Counted from the stretch's first letter, positions 45,811-54,997 are shown. The stretch: DNA of 64,000 nucleotides from Anoxynatronum buryatiense (GCF_900182905.1 NZ_FXUF01000002.1:1-64000); one strand, 5' to 3'. Translations and numbers: made by a program. Notes: generated by a model from the sequence alone, not told the origin.

Positions 45811-46974
45811 CTAATTCTCAGGCAGTTGTATCTTTTCAATGCGGTCAAAGGCTTCCTTCAGTTTTTCCTGACTCACAGTGCAGGCAATGCGCAGGTAGCC
45901 TTCCCCACTGGTTCCAAAGGAGTTGCCGGGAATGGTGAGAACCCTGGCCTGATGTAAGATCATTTTGCTGACTTCCTGGGAAGATAATCCCGTCTTTTTA
46001 ATGTTGACAAAAAGGTAGAAGGTTCCCTGGGGCTCCAGAACGCTCATCCATGGAATCTGTTGAATTCGGCGGGCAGCGTAGCCCACCCGCTCCCGATAAA
46101 GTTCATGGGACTGGGCCAGCAGGGTATGGCGGTTGCGCAGGGCATAGAGGGCTGCCCGCTGGGAAACAGAGGAAGGCGTAAACACCACATTCTCATTGAT
46201 CTGCTGACAAATACGAATGATTTCCCTGGGTGCAATCATATGTCCCACCCGCCAGCCGGTCATCTGATAATCCTTGGAGAAGGTGTTCACCACCACCAGC
46301 CGATCCCGGATATCATCGATGGTGATAAGGGATTGAAAATCACCATTGAAAACAAAGGCCTGGTAAACCTCATCGGCGATGATCAGCAGGTCCCGTTTAA
46401 TGGCAATATCACCAATGAGCTGCAGGGTTTCTTCACTGAACACGGCACCGGTGGGATTCGTGGGCGAATTGACAATAATGGCCCGGGTGCGGTCTGTGAT
46501 GGCTGCCTCCAAACGCTTCAGATCAACCTGAAAGTTTTCCTCCTCATAGGTGGGCAGCTCAACAGGAATACCTCCGGCCAGTTCCACCTGCTGATAGTAG
46601 GGGGTGAAGTAGGGCGCAGGGAGAATCACTTCATCCCCCGGGTCCAGGGTGGCCTCCAGTACCAGGTAAACTGCCAGACAGGCACTGGCCGTCACCATGA
46701 TCTCCGGGTCGTCCACCAGGGTTTTGAAATCATCCCGGTAAAAGTTCCGAATCTCCTGCCGAAGTTCCGGGTCTCCCCGAAAATCAGTGTAGTGGGTGTG
46801 GCCCTGTAGTGCTTCCTGCAGGGCAAACTGAATCACCCCTTCGTCAGTGGTTTGGTCTGGGTCGCCCAGGCTGAGGTTGATCACATTGGAGTAGAGCTTC
46901 ACCAGATCGTCCACTTCGCCCATGGGGGTGGTTTGATCTTTCCAGTACTTTTTCGCGATGAATTTGTGTTTCAT
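45811..46974 (-). CDS. Class I PLP-dependent aminotransferase
   Basis: The 387-residue enzyme is of aspartate aminotransferase fold. Seen are NSPTNPTGAVFS (Asn that contacts PLP), IADEVYQAFVF (Asp and Tyr) and the lysine in NTFSKDYQMTGWRVGH, plus a C-terminal Arg in YLRIA for the substrate carboxylate. The ATG at 46974 follows AGGGAGGG at good spacing. Substrate is not readable; members act on aromatic, branched or aspartate-type amino acids. It is a single gene convergent with the ydj operon. Confidence 0.9.
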   Translation of the reverse strand: MKHKFIAKKYWKDQTTPMGEVDDLVKLYSNVINLSLGDPDQTTDEGVIQFALQEALQGHTHYTDFRGDPELRQEIRNFYRDDFKTLVDDPEIMVTASACLAVYLVLEATLDPGDEVILPAPYFTPYYQQVELAGGIPVELPTYEEENFQVDLKRLEAAITDRTRAIIVNSPTNPTGAVFSEETLQLIGDIAIKRDLLIIADEVYQAFVFNGDFQSLITIDDIRDRLVVVNTFSKDYQMTGWRVGHMIAPREIIRICQQINENVVFTPSSVSQRAALYALRNRHTLLAQSHELYRERVGYAARRIQQIPWMSVLEPQGTFYLFVNIKKTGLSSQEVSKMILHQARVLTIPGNSFGTSGEGYLRIACTVSQEKLKEAFDRIEKIQLPEN

Positions 46975-47242
46975 CAAATCCCTCCCTTTTCATTTAGCAT
47001 GTTGTTGTTTATAGTGATCTTTGTATCTACTTCAGTTCTACCCAAATATGAAGACAATAGACTCTAAAGGACAGGATTTATTTACAAGGTGGATCAGCAG
47101 TAAATGAGCAAAAAAACAAGTCCCCAAAAGCGCATTAAAGCAGTCACTTAATCGGTCGTTGTCAAAAATGTTTCATGACAAACAGATCATTTATGATCCC
47201 GTTGACTATCCGTGATAGAATGGAAACAACCTTTAAAAGGAG

Positions 47243-47539
47243 ATGAACCGAATGATCACCATCGTTGCCAAGAGCACTGTTAAAAAAGGACAGGAAGAAG
47301 CCTTTATTGCCATGACAAAAGACTTGATTGAAGCCAGCCAGCAGGAAGAAGGGTGTCTTTCCTACGATTTGTATCGTGATCTTAACGATCCGCAGGTATT
47401 TACCTTCATCGAGGAATGGCAGGATCAGGCAGCCATTGACCGTCACAATGCATCAGCGCATTTCGTTCGCATTGTGCCCCAGCTGGCAGCTTTTCGGGAA
47501 GGTCCCTCAGAGGTTCGTTTATATCAAAGACTGTCATAA
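47243..47539 (+). CDS. Putative quinol monooxygenase (ABM domain)
   Basis: The 98-residue protein has the dimeric alpha/beta barrel pattern of the antibiotic biosynthesis monooxygenase family (YgiN-like): TIVAKSTVKKGQEEAF, QQEEGCLSYDLYRD and FIEEWQDQAAIDRH. Such small proteins act on quinols or aldehydes or bind haem breakdown products. AAAAGGAGATG precedes the start. It stands between the aminotransferase and the solute-binding protein. Confidence 0.82.
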   Translation: MNRMITIVAKSTVKKGQEEAFIAMTKDLIEASQQEEGCLSYDLYRDLNDPQVFTFIEEWQDQAAIDRHNASAHFVRIVPQLAAFREGPSEVRLYQRLS

Positions 47540-47578
47540 TGTGAAACGGTTATCATAGCAGATGATGGGGGGAAATCA

Positions 47579-49015
47579 GTGAAAAGTAAAACGTGGATCG
47601 GGCGTAGTATATTGTCAGTGATATTGATCTTTTTGTTTATATCAGGTTGTCAAATGACGACGCAGGAGAAATCGTTGCTGGATCCATCCAAACCTGTTAC
47701 CGTCACCTTATGGCATTATTACAGTGGTCATTTGAAAGACAATTTTGATGTCTTGGTGGCAACATTCAATGAGACGGTGGGAATGGAGCAGGGAATTGTG
47801 GTGGATGCCCAGAGCCTGGGGGATGTGGGACAGCTGGCCAATGCGGTTTTCGATGCGGCCAGCAAATCCATTGGAGCTCAGCGGATGCCTGACATTTTCA
47901 TGGCTTATTCAGATAATGCACACAGAGTGCATCAAATTGTTGAATTGGTTGAGCTGGAAAACTATTTTTCTGATGATGAACTGGCCTCATTTCGCGAAGA
48001 GTTTCTGGAAGAAGGACGCATTGGCAGTGATCAACGACTTCGTATCGTACCAATTGCCAAGTCATCTGAAAACTTATTTGTGAACAAAACTGACTGGGAC
48101 GTTTTTGCCGATAAGAACGGACTGACAGAAGAAAACCTGGCCACCTGGGAAGGCTTATATGAAACAGCCAAACGATATTACGAAACTACCGGTAATGGTT
48201 TTTTCGGGATCGATGCCAATGCCAACTTTTTTTTACAGGCAGGAATGCAGTTGGGACAGGAACTGTATCGATATGAAGGTGACCAGGCACAATTGCAGTT
48301 TTCAGAAGAGACTGCCCGAAAAATCTGGGATTACCATTATCGGCCCTACATCAAAGGATACTATGAGAAAACAGGTCGTTTCAGCTCTGATGATGCCAAA
48401 ACCGGCACAGTAATGGCTTATGTTGGATCGACGGCAGGAGCTGCCTATTTTCCCATGGAGGTAACTTTTAGTCAGCAGAATATCCGCACCATTGAACCAT
48501 TAATACTACCCTACCCCTATTTTGAAAACGGTGAGCGATACGCAGTTCAGCAGGGAGCTGGCATGTGTATTACCAAAAGCGATACGCCACATGAGTATGC
48601 AGCAGCAGTCTTTTTGAAATGGTTTACTGACCCTGAACAAAATGTTCTTTTTGCTGTCTCCACTGGTTACCTGCCAGTAAAATCGGAAGCCATAGACGAA
48701 GTGGTACTGATGGAAGTATTGGAGACGACTGAGGTGATTAATCCGGCAATTCGTGCGTCTCTCGTCACAACCACGCACATGTTTGATGATTATCGGTTTT
48801 ATAACAACAGGCCTTTTGATGGAAGCTTCGAAATGCGAGAACTGATGGAATCTCACCTGTTTAACCGAATACAAAGGGATCTGGAAGTGCTGGAAAAAAG
48901 AGTGACTGAAGGGCAAGACCGCGAAACTGTCGTGAAAACACTTGTTTCAGACCAGCAATTTGAACAATGGTATCACCAGTTTATCCAGGAAGCAGCACTG
49001 ATTATGAATCATTAG
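47579..49015 (+). CDS. Extracellular solute-binding lipoprotein (family 1)
   Basis: The 478-residue protein starts with GTG after GGGGGG and has a lipoprotein signal with the lipobox FISGC (Cys24). The mature part resembles ABC-type carbohydrate or polyol binding proteins (VTLWHYYSGHLKDNF, YVGSTAGAAYFP). There is no permease or ATPase gene nearby. The next gene, 17 bases on, is a membrane diguanylate cyclase with an outside domain, so this protein more likely works as a ligand-loaded co-receptor than in transport. That role is inference. Confidence 0.85.
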   Translation: MKSKTWIGRSILSVILIFLFISGCQMTTQEKSLLDPSKPVTVTLWHYYSGHLKDNFDVLVATFNETVGMEQGIVVDAQSLGDVGQLANAVFDAASKSIGAQRMPDIFMAYSDNAHRVHQIVELVELENYFSDDELASFREEFLEEGRIGSDQRLRIVPIAKSSENLFVNKTDWDVFADKNGLTEENLATWEGLYETAKRYYETTGNGFFGIDANANFFLQAGMQLGQELYRYEGDQAQLQFSEETARKIWDYHYRPYIKGYYEKTGRFSSDDAKTGTVMAYVGSTAGAAYFPMEVTFSQQNIRTIEPLILPYPYFENGERYAVQQGAGMCITKSDTPHEYAAAVFLKWFTDPEQNVLFAVSTGYLPVKSEAIDEVVLMEVLETTEVINPAIRASLVTTTHMFDDYRFYNNRPFDGSFEMRELMESHLFNRIQRDLEVLEKRVTEGQDRETVVKTLVSDQQFEQWYHQFIQEAALIMNH

Positions 49016-49031
49016 GAAGGCAGCGATTTTC

Positions 49032-51143
49032 ATGATAAAGACTCGATGGAGCAGACAGTCCATTTATTTTAAACTGACGATCTTTGTCATTTTTATTATT
49101 ATTTTTCAGGCATTGCTGTTTACTGGAGCCATGCTTATTGGTGGTGTTTTGAGCAGAGCCAAAGAAAATGCCTATCAGTCTTTTTCTGAAAAAGTCAGTA
49201 ACCGTAAAGAAACCATTGAACGTGAGATGAAAAACCGGTGGACTAATGTAGATCCCTACCTGATACAGATCGCAGGCGTTTTATCTGATTACCCTGAGCA
49301 AAAGGAGTTCTTTGATGCGGTTGCCCAAGATCTGATCGCCATGCTGCGAACCACTCAAACAACTGGAGCCTTTATCATACTGGATGAACCGAACGCAGCA
49401 GAAGTGGGTAATCCGGTGCTGTATATACGGGATTATGACCCCATGTTGAATGACGTTGGCAACAAAGACCTTTACATGGTGCACGGACCTTCTGAACTTG
49501 CAAAAAGCTTGAAAATCCCACTGGATCAAACTTGGGGATACCACCTGAAACTGACTGATGATAACCGTGCTTTTTTTGACCAACCCTATCGTAATGCATC
49601 GCTTACATTCAATGCAGGACTACTGGGTTACTGGAGCCTGCCTTTTCAATTGTCCCCCAATGATCTGCCCATCGTCACCTACACCATGCCGCTGTTTAAT
49701 GCAGATTATGAATTAAGAGGAATCATAGGGGTGGAAGTTTCGCTGAATTATCTGAATCAGTATCTTTCGGGTACCGATCTTCAGCGACGTGACTCCATGG
49801 GTTATCTCATTGCTTACAGCAAATCAGAAGAGAGTCATCTGAAGCCTGTAATCACCAGTGGTGCTTTACAAAAGCGTATGATCCGGGAAACAGAACCACT
49901 ACTGTTGACCAGGGTTCATTCGGAGTTAAACATGTTCACCATTGAGAACCATGACAGTGCAGAACCCATTTATGCTTGTTTGGAGCGGATTGGTCTCTAT
50001 CACTTAAACACTCCTTTTGAAGCAGAAGAGTGGTATTTAGTGGGCATGATGACGGAAGGAAGTTTGTTGAGTTTTGTGCAACGAATCCAACGGATCCTCA
50101 GTGCCTCCTTGGTGATTTCCATTTTGATTGGGATTGCGGGTGGCATCTTCATCAGTTATGGCGTATCCCGTCCTATTGTAAAGCTGGCAAAACAGGTGCG
50201 GGAGAGCAGTGGTGAAAAAAACCTGCAACTAAACGCTACTGGGCTTCTGGAAGTGGATGAACTGGCCATGGCCATGGAAGCGGCCAATAACTCTTTGTTG
50301 GATACTGCCTTGAGGATGTCCCGGATCATTGATTTGGTGGAAGTGCCCATAGGTGCTTTTGAAATACGCGAGAACTCAGAAGGCGTTTTTGTCACTGATC
50401 AGTTGTGGCATTTATTGGATGTGGAGATTGAGGAAAGAAACCTGTTAGTAAAAGATAAAGCAGCCTTTCGGAAAAAGCTGGATCACATTTTTCAGTATCC
50501 GGAAGAGGGTGAGCCCAATGTGTATGTTCTTTCAAAGGGAGAACTCTGTTGGCTTAAAATTAAGATAACGCAATGGGAGAAAGATATTCTGGGAATAGTG
50601 ATGGATGTGACGGCAGAAATGCTGGAGAAAAACCAGATTAAAGCAGACAGAGATCGCGATCCTTTAACGGGTATTTTGAACCGCAAAGCCTTTCAGGAGG
50701 AACTGAAACACCAGATGGCTGCAGAGCAGGCAGGGACCGCAGCACTGCTCATGTTTGATTTGGATAATCTAAAAAAGGTGAACGATACCCATGGTCATCA
50801 ATTAGGTGACCAGTATATTCTTCATGCGGTGGAGATGTTGAAAACCATTGCTAAACAGCATCAAATGGTGCTGGGGAGACGATCGGGTGACGAGTTTGTG
50901 TTGTTGCTCCACCATTTTTCCAATCGCCAGGCGATCAGAGAATGTGTGAATAACTTCTTTAATCGTCTCCAAAATGCAGCGATCAGTCTTCCCGATGGCA
51001 GCCATAAGCCAGTGACGCTTTCAGGTGGCTTGATGTGGCTGGAAGGACCAGATCAAGTCTACGAAGAAGCGTTGAAGCTTGCGGATGAAGCTCTGTATCA
51101 AGCCAAACGAAGCGGAAAAGGGTCATGGTGTGAGAAAGGCTGA
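49032..51143 (+). CDS. Membrane diguanylate cyclase (Cache-HAMP-PAS-like-GGDEF)
   Basis: The 703-residue protein has TM1 at about 15-40, an external Cache-like domain to about 350, TM2 (about 352-375), HAMP, a PAS-like middle part and a C-terminal GGDEF domain. The domain start DPLTGILNR and the FDLDNLKKVND segment are intact. The active loop reads RRSGDEF, with Ser in place of the first Gly, a variant known to be able to keep activity. No RxxD inhibitory site is seen at the usual place before it. It forms a pair with the upstream binding lipoprotein. Confidence 0.88.
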   Translation: MIKTRWSRQSIYFKLTIFVIFIIIFQALLFTGAMLIGGVLSRAKENAYQSFSEKVSNRKETIEREMKNRWTNVDPYLIQIAGVLSDYPEQKEFFDAVAQDLIAMLRTTQTTGAFIILDEPNAAEVGNPVLYIRDYDPMLNDVGNKDLYMVHGPSELAKSLKIPLDQTWGYHLKLTDDNRAFFDQPYRNASLTFNAGLLGYWSLPFQLSPNDLPIVTYTMPLFNADYELRGIIGVEVSLNYLNQYLSGTDLQRRDSMGYLIAYSKSEESHLKPVITSGALQKRMIRETEPLLLTRVHSELNMFTIENHDSAEPIYACLERIGLYHLNTPFEAEEWYLVGMMTEGSLLSFVQRIQRILSASLVISILIGIAGGIFISYGVSRPIVKLAKQVRESSGEKNLQLNATGLLEVDELAMAMEAANNSLLDTALRMSRIIDLVEVPIGAFEIRENSEGVFVTDQLWHLLDVEIEERNLLVKDKAAFRKKLDHIFQYPEEGEPNVYVLSKGELCWLKIKITQWEKDILGIVMDVTAEMLEKNQIKADRDRDPLTGILNRKAFQEELKHQMAAEQAGTAALLMFDLDNLKKVNDTHGHQLGDQYILHAVEMLKTIAKQHQMVLGRRSGDEFVLLLHHFSNRQAIRECVNNFFNRLQNAAISLPDGSHKPVTLSGGLMWLEGPDQVYEEALKLADEALYQAKRSGKGSWCEKG

Positions 51144-51177
51144 TAGCGGGCGCGATAGGAACATATTTAAAGGAGAC

Positions 51178-51206
51178 TTGACAGTGGCAAAGTCAGGTGG
51201 TAAAAT
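51178..51206 (+). promoter_or_regulatory. Consensus sigma-A promoter of the tetR gene
   Basis: TTGACA (51178-51183) and TAAAAT (51201-51206) are separated by exactly 17 bases. The operator starts on the next base, covering the expected transcription start. Confidence 0.85.
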
Positions 51207-51225
51207 ATGACTGAGAGTCAGTCAT
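51207..51225. promoter_or_regulatory. TetR operator 1
   Basis: ATGACTGA-GAG-TCAGTCAT is a perfect 8-bp inverted repeat with a 3-base spacer, set directly after the -10 box. A second copy with the same build occurs downstream of the gene (51862-51880), so autoregulation is likely. Confidence 0.78.
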
Positions 51226-51235
51226 AAAATAGCTA

Positions 51236-51832
51236 TTGAGTAAAGAAGGTGATCCCATCAGCCAACATAGCAAAAAAGAACTTATTTTGAAAGCAGCCAT
51301 AAAAGTGTTATCGGAAAAAGGACTTGAAAAAACCAAGGTGTCAGACGTGGTGCAGGAGGCCGGTGTGGCGCAGGGTACCTTCTATCTGTATTATCAGTCC
51401 AAAAATGCGTTGATTCCAGCCATTGCCGACAACATGCTGCAATACATGCTGAACCAAATGAAAACACATATTTCGCCCCAGGACACTTTTTTTGATCAAA
51501 TGGAAAAAATTGTGGGCATTACCTTTGAAACCACCCATTTATACCGTGAAGTGCTGGGCCTTTGCTACTCCGGCATGGCGGTCACAGGTGCTTTTCTGGA
51601 ATGGGAGGAAATATACAAGCCCTATTACCACTGGCTGGAAGAACGGATCGCCGCTGCCCAGCTAAAGGGAGAAATCAGACGGGATATGCGGGTTGACATG
51701 ATTGCCAAAATTGTGGTGGAAATGATGGAAGGCGTTGCAGAGCAAGTGTATCTGTTTGAAGAAAGCAGCAGTAATGCACTGATTTACCAGCAGGAGCTGA
51801 TGGCCTTTGTCAAGCGGGCATTGACGCCCTGA
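51236..51832 (+). CDS. TetR-family transcriptional regulator
   Basis: The 198-residue repressor has a typical N-terminal HTH (ILKAAIKVLSEKGLEKTKVSDVV, then GVAQGTFYLYY) and a helical ligand domain. The only in-frame standard start is TTG 51236, which has no clear ribosome site; the good AGAAGGTG site lies inside the frame and is followed at seven bases by ATC (51257). The true start is therefore uncertain. With operators before itself and before the CDF gene, it probably controls both. Confidence 0.88.
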   Translation: MSKEGDPISQHSKKELILKAAIKVLSEKGLEKTKVSDVVQEAGVAQGTFYLYYQSKNALIPAIADNMLQYMLNQMKTHISPQDTFFDQMEKIVGITFETTHLYREVLGLCYSGMAVTGAFLEWEEIYKPYYHWLEERIAAAQLKGEIRRDMRVDMIAKIVVEMMEGVAEQVYLFEESSSNALIYQQELMAFVKRALTP

Positions 51833-51861
51833 AAGGACTGAAACAGTTCTTTGCACCGTGT

Positions 51862-51880
51862 ATGACTGACAGTCATTCAT
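51862..51880. promoter_or_regulatory. TetR operator 2, before the CDF gene
   Basis: ATGACTGA-CAG-TCATTCAT repeats the operator at 51207 with one mismatch between arms. It lies about 100 bp before the cation-efflux gene start, in its likely promoter. The core ATGACTG-A-CAGTCAT is a perfect palindrome. Confidence 0.7.
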
Positions 51881-51981
51881 ATGCTGACGCATGATGAAGC
51901 AGATGGATGAACAACAGGATTGTGCTGAAAGTGTTTGGATAAGAACATCGTGACAGATGTGAAAAATAGTTGAGGTGACTT

Positions 51982-52902
51982 ATGGAAGAAGGATTTATAG
52001 TACGCAAATTATTGAAGTTGTCCATTGCCGGCACCCTGATTTTTGCCGCCATGGGAATTATTTGGGGAATAGCGGCCAATGCACGCATCATCATGTTTGA
52101 TGGGCTCTATTCATTGGTGAGCACCGGCATGTCACTCATGTCTCTTTGGGCGGTGAATTTCATAGCCAGGGAAGGAGAGGCGCGCGACGATCTTTTCCAG
52201 TTCGGCCGCACTGTGGTGGAACCGCTGGTGATGATTATTAAATCGCTGGTGATGCTGGGAATCGTTGTAACGGCTATGATATTCGCAGTGCAAGACCTGT
52301 TTCACGGCGGGCGCGTGGTGAACCTGGAGAACTCGTTGATCTATGCGGTGATTTCCAGCGCCTTTTGTCTGGCCGTGTATGGCTTGCTCCACCAAAAAGG
52401 AAAAAAATCCCGTTCGGGTCTGCTGAAGATGGAAGCCCTTGAATGGAAAATGGATGGGTTGATATCACTGGGAACACTGGCCGGTTTTGCCGTAGCCATG
52501 TTTCTGAGACGAACCACTGTCGCAGGCCTTATTCCTTATGTAGACCCAGTGTTACTGTTGATGATTACCGCTCTTTTCGTGAAAACACCCGCCCGCACTC
52601 TTTGGAACGGGATGCGTGAGTTGCTTAGAATGGCACCGGATGAAGAGATGCAGCGTCAGGTGGATGAAATTGTACAGCAGGTACGTCAAAAATACCAGCT
52701 GGAAGAAGCCTATTGCCGGATCAGTAAAGTGGGAACGACGCTCTATGCAGAAATTGATTTTGTAACAGGCAAGAAAACCCTGGTATATACAGTGAGAGAT
52801 ACAGACAGGATCCGGGAGGAAATCAGCAAAGCCATTTTTAAACTCCCCTACGAGCCATGGCTCACCATCTCCTTTACTGAAAACAGAAAATGGGCGGTCT
52901 AA
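51982..52902 (+). CDS. Cation diffusion facilitator-family transporter, atypical
   Basis: The 306-residue protein has about six membrane helices and a C-terminal cytoplasmic domain (about 215-300) as in CDF metal exporters. The helix-2 site, normally HSxxD, reads FDGLYSLVS, and the helix-5 site, normally HxxxD, reads EWKMD. The usual His ligands are therefore missing, so zinc transport by the standard site is doubtful. GAGGTGAC precedes the start. It follows tetR and one of its operators, so it is probably induced by whatever the repressor senses. Confidence 0.8.
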   Translation: MEEGFIVRKLLKLSIAGTLIFAAMGIIWGIAANARIIMFDGLYSLVSTGMSLMSLWAVNFIAREGEARDDLFQFGRTVVEPLVMIIKSLVMLGIVVTAMIFAVQDLFHGGRVVNLENSLIYAVISSAFCLAVYGLLHQKGKKSRSGLLKMEALEWKMDGLISLGTLAGFAVAMFLRRTTVAGLIPYVDPVLLLMITALFVKTPARTLWNGMRELLRMAPDEEMQRQVDEIVQQVRQKYQLEEAYCRISKVGTTLYAEIDFVTGKKTLVYTVRDTDRIREEISKAIFKLPYEPWLTISFTENRKWAV

Positions 52903-52915
52903 TGAGGCTGCTGAC

Positions 52916-52945
52916 ACCGCCGGTGATCCTCGCCGGCGGTTTTTG
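52916..52945 (+). terminator. Intrinsic terminator after CDF gene
   Basis: ACCGCCGG (52916-52923) pairs with CCGGCGGT (52933-52940), followed by TTTTTG. Confidence 0.9.
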
Positions 52946-53058
52946 TGTCGGGGCTTGAAAATCGAAGCCATTCATTAGATAATCGAAGCAATCCATAAAG
53001 AAAGCCAATGCACAAGGAGAATAAGGCAACTTGTCAGGTGGAAGGGATCGGTGGTAAC

Positions 53059-54051
53059 ATGCCCAGTCTGATTACCCATTGTCAGTGTGTAAAAGAGGCG
53101 CTTGAAAGCTTCAGCGGACAGAAGCGCATCATGACGGAGGCAGCACAAAAGCACCCGCAAATGATTATGCTGGGGGCCCAGGGCGGAGACCCTTTCTTTT
53201 ACGAAGGGGTGGTTCCCTGGGAAAAGCGCCTGCACCTTCGGACACTGGGAGAAAAAATGCATGAACATCACATTCGTCGGTTTTTCAGTGAAATGCTGGC
53301 GTCTCTGAAAGACGGCGAGGCGCTCTTTCAGCTGAAACTGGCCTATATACTGGGTTATCTGGCTCATTATGCCCTTGATACCCATACGCATCCCTTTATT
53401 TTCTACTGGTCGGGTTTTGCGGAGGATCCCGGCGATCCGGCACAGCAGTATCGGTTTAAATGTGATCACAGTGCCTATGAAAAAGCCCTTGATCTGTTTT
53501 TTGTTCCAAATGCCCATCAAATACCTCTCCACAGGTGGATTCAACCGCCCCAAGCGGAAATGCAGGCAATGGCCCGGTGGCTGGCACCATTGCTGCACCA
53601 TCTGTATGACATACCGGTATCGCCAAAGGGAGTGATGAAGTCAGCAAGAGACATGCAGCTGATTTACCGGCTGCTGTTGGATCGCACAGGATGGAAGAGA
53701 AGGATGACCGCTTGTCTGGAAGGCATTTTCAGGCCGCCGGGCTATATGACGGCCAATATCTATCCTCAAAAAATGCCCGGTGACGAGGATGTTCTCAATG
53801 AAGGCCGAAAACCCTGGTGCCTTCCCTGGGATCAGCAGGCGGTGAGCCGCCAGAATTTCATGGAGCTGTACCAGGAAGCAGTGAGGGAAACTGTTGAACT
53901 GTGGCAGGCGGTGGAAGATTGGCTGGAAGGGAGAAACACCCTTGAGGGAGTGTTGGAAAAAATCGGAAACCGGTCCTTCTCCACGGGGATTGACTGTCAA
54001 CAGCAGGTGGTGTTCCGTTATCGACATCAGCAGCACGGGGCAAAAGAATAA
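53059..54051 (+). CDS. Zinc-dependent phospholipase C-family protein
   Basis: The 330-residue protein begins PSLITHCQ, as the clostridial members of this family do, and has the His/Asp-rich helices expected for zinc binding: MLGAQGGDPFFYE, LAYILGYLAHYALDTHTHPF (His, Asp, His) and KCDHSAYE. No signal peptide is present, so it is probably cytoplasmic and may not be a secreted toxin-type lipase. ATG 53059 is chosen from this family start; the frame stays open to 53008 and the earlier ATG there is possible. Confidence 0.82.
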   Translation: MPSLITHCQCVKEALESFSGQKRIMTEAAQKHPQMIMLGAQGGDPFFYEGVVPWEKRLHLRTLGEKMHEHHIRRFFSEMLASLKDGEALFQLKLAYILGYLAHYALDTHTHPFIFYWSGFAEDPGDPAQQYRFKCDHSAYEKALDLFFVPNAHQIPLHRWIQPPQAEMQAMARWLAPLLHHLYDIPVSPKGVMKSARDMQLIYRLLLDRTGWKRRMTACLEGIFRPPGYMTANIYPQKMPGDEDVLNEGRKPWCLPWDQQAVSRQNFMELYQEAVRETVELWQAVEDWLEGRNTLEGVLEKIGNRSFSTGIDCQQQVVFRYRHQQHGAKE

Positions 54052-54075
54052 AGCCGGAATAAAGCTGTCAATCAA

Positions 54076-54115
54076 GAAAGCCTCATGGAATCATGATTGA
54101 ATCCGTGAGGCTTTC
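54076..54115. terminator. Terminator between zinc-PLC and ftsX genes
   Basis: GAAAGCCTCA (54076-54085) pairs with TGAGGCTTTC (54106-54115) around a 20-base loop. It overlaps the 3' end of the convergent ftsX gene and could serve both strands; T-tracts are short. Confidence 0.65.
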
Positions 54116-54981
54116 AGTCCCATGGCGCTGCCGGCGATTCCCAGCAGCAGGCTGAGGGATAAAATGACCAAAGAGGTATTTCGAAAAAGGACTGTCAGGG
54201 GCGGCAGGGGGATGAAGGGCAGTGGTGCAGCCAGTTGCTGATACCCCAGATACAGCGCCCATCGGGTGAACAGAGTGGCCAACAGGCCGCCTCCCAGGGT
54301 GAGGCCGAGACCCACCATCAGGAAGGGCAGTGCAATGAAGGAAGGGGGGGCTCCCAGCAGTTTTAATGTGTGGATCTGGTTGCGGTTTTGATAAACACCC
54401 TGGCGAATGAGGTGAGAAATCACCACCAGAGTGGCAGTGCCGGCAGCTGCGATAAACAGCAGTCCCAGTACTCGCTGCAGGTTTGTGAGGCTCTGGATCT
54501 GGTGCAGCACTTCCCGGTTATCGCGGATGTGGCGCACGCCAGAAAGAAGGAGCAGTTCCTGGTAAATGACTGCTGCCTGGCTGGGATCAACGCTGGTCTC
54601 CAGATAGGCATCGAAAGGATTTTCATCAAAATAAGTGAGTACTTCAGCTTCTTCTCCCAGAATGGCAGCCATTTGTTCAAAGGCTTCAGTTTCGCTGACC
54701 ATTCGAACACCCATTACTCCGGGGATGGCAGTAATGGAAGCCGTCAGTGCCTCCTGATCTGTCTGGCTGATATCTTCAGAAATGAAAACAGAGATTTCAG
54801 CTTCCTGTTGAAGGGTGTCAATGATTTGCAGACTCACCCACCAGGTGGATACTACCAAAGACAGCAAAAAAAAGGCCAGGGCAATGCTGACGAAGGAAAG
54901 TAGGTGAGAGACGCCGTTCAGCTTCAGCAGCGTGAAGGCTTCCCTTATAAAGTATCCCAGATTGACAAGGCTTCTCTTCAT
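54091..54981 (-). CDS. ftsX: FtsX, cell-division ABC transporter membrane subunit
   Basis: The 296-residue protein has the FtsX plan: TM1 (about 28-50), an extracellular domain (about 55-165) and three more helices. The opening NLGYFIREAFTLLKLNG and the external region ISVFISEDISQTDQEAL are characteristic. It does not transport but passes FtsE ATPase movement to a wall hydrolase. ATG 54981 follows GGGAGGAAG. It is the last gene of a three-gene unit behind the coiled-coil gene and ftsE. Confidence 0.93.
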   Translation of the reverse strand: MKRSLVNLGYFIREAFTLLKLNGVSHLLSFVSIALAFFLLSLVVSTWWVSLQIIDTLQQEAEISVFISEDISQTDQEALTASITAIPGVMGVRMVSETEAFEQMAAILGEEAEVLTYFDENPFDAYLETSVDPSQAAVIYQELLLLSGVRHIRDNREVLHQIQSLTNLQRVLGLLFIAAAGTATLVVISHLIRQGVYQNRNQIHTLKLLGAPPSFIALPFLMVGLGLTLGGGLLATLFTRWALYLGYQQLAAPLPFIPLPPLTVLFRNTSLVILSLSLLLGIAGSAMGLKASRIQS

Positions 54982-54997
54982 TGGTGACTTCCTCCCA

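Noticed and set aside
45657-45812. Plus-strand frame with an in-frame TGA, possible selenoprotein or lost gene
   Set aside because: No SECIS-like hairpin follows the TGA and no family could be recognised; it is more likely chance or an old scar.
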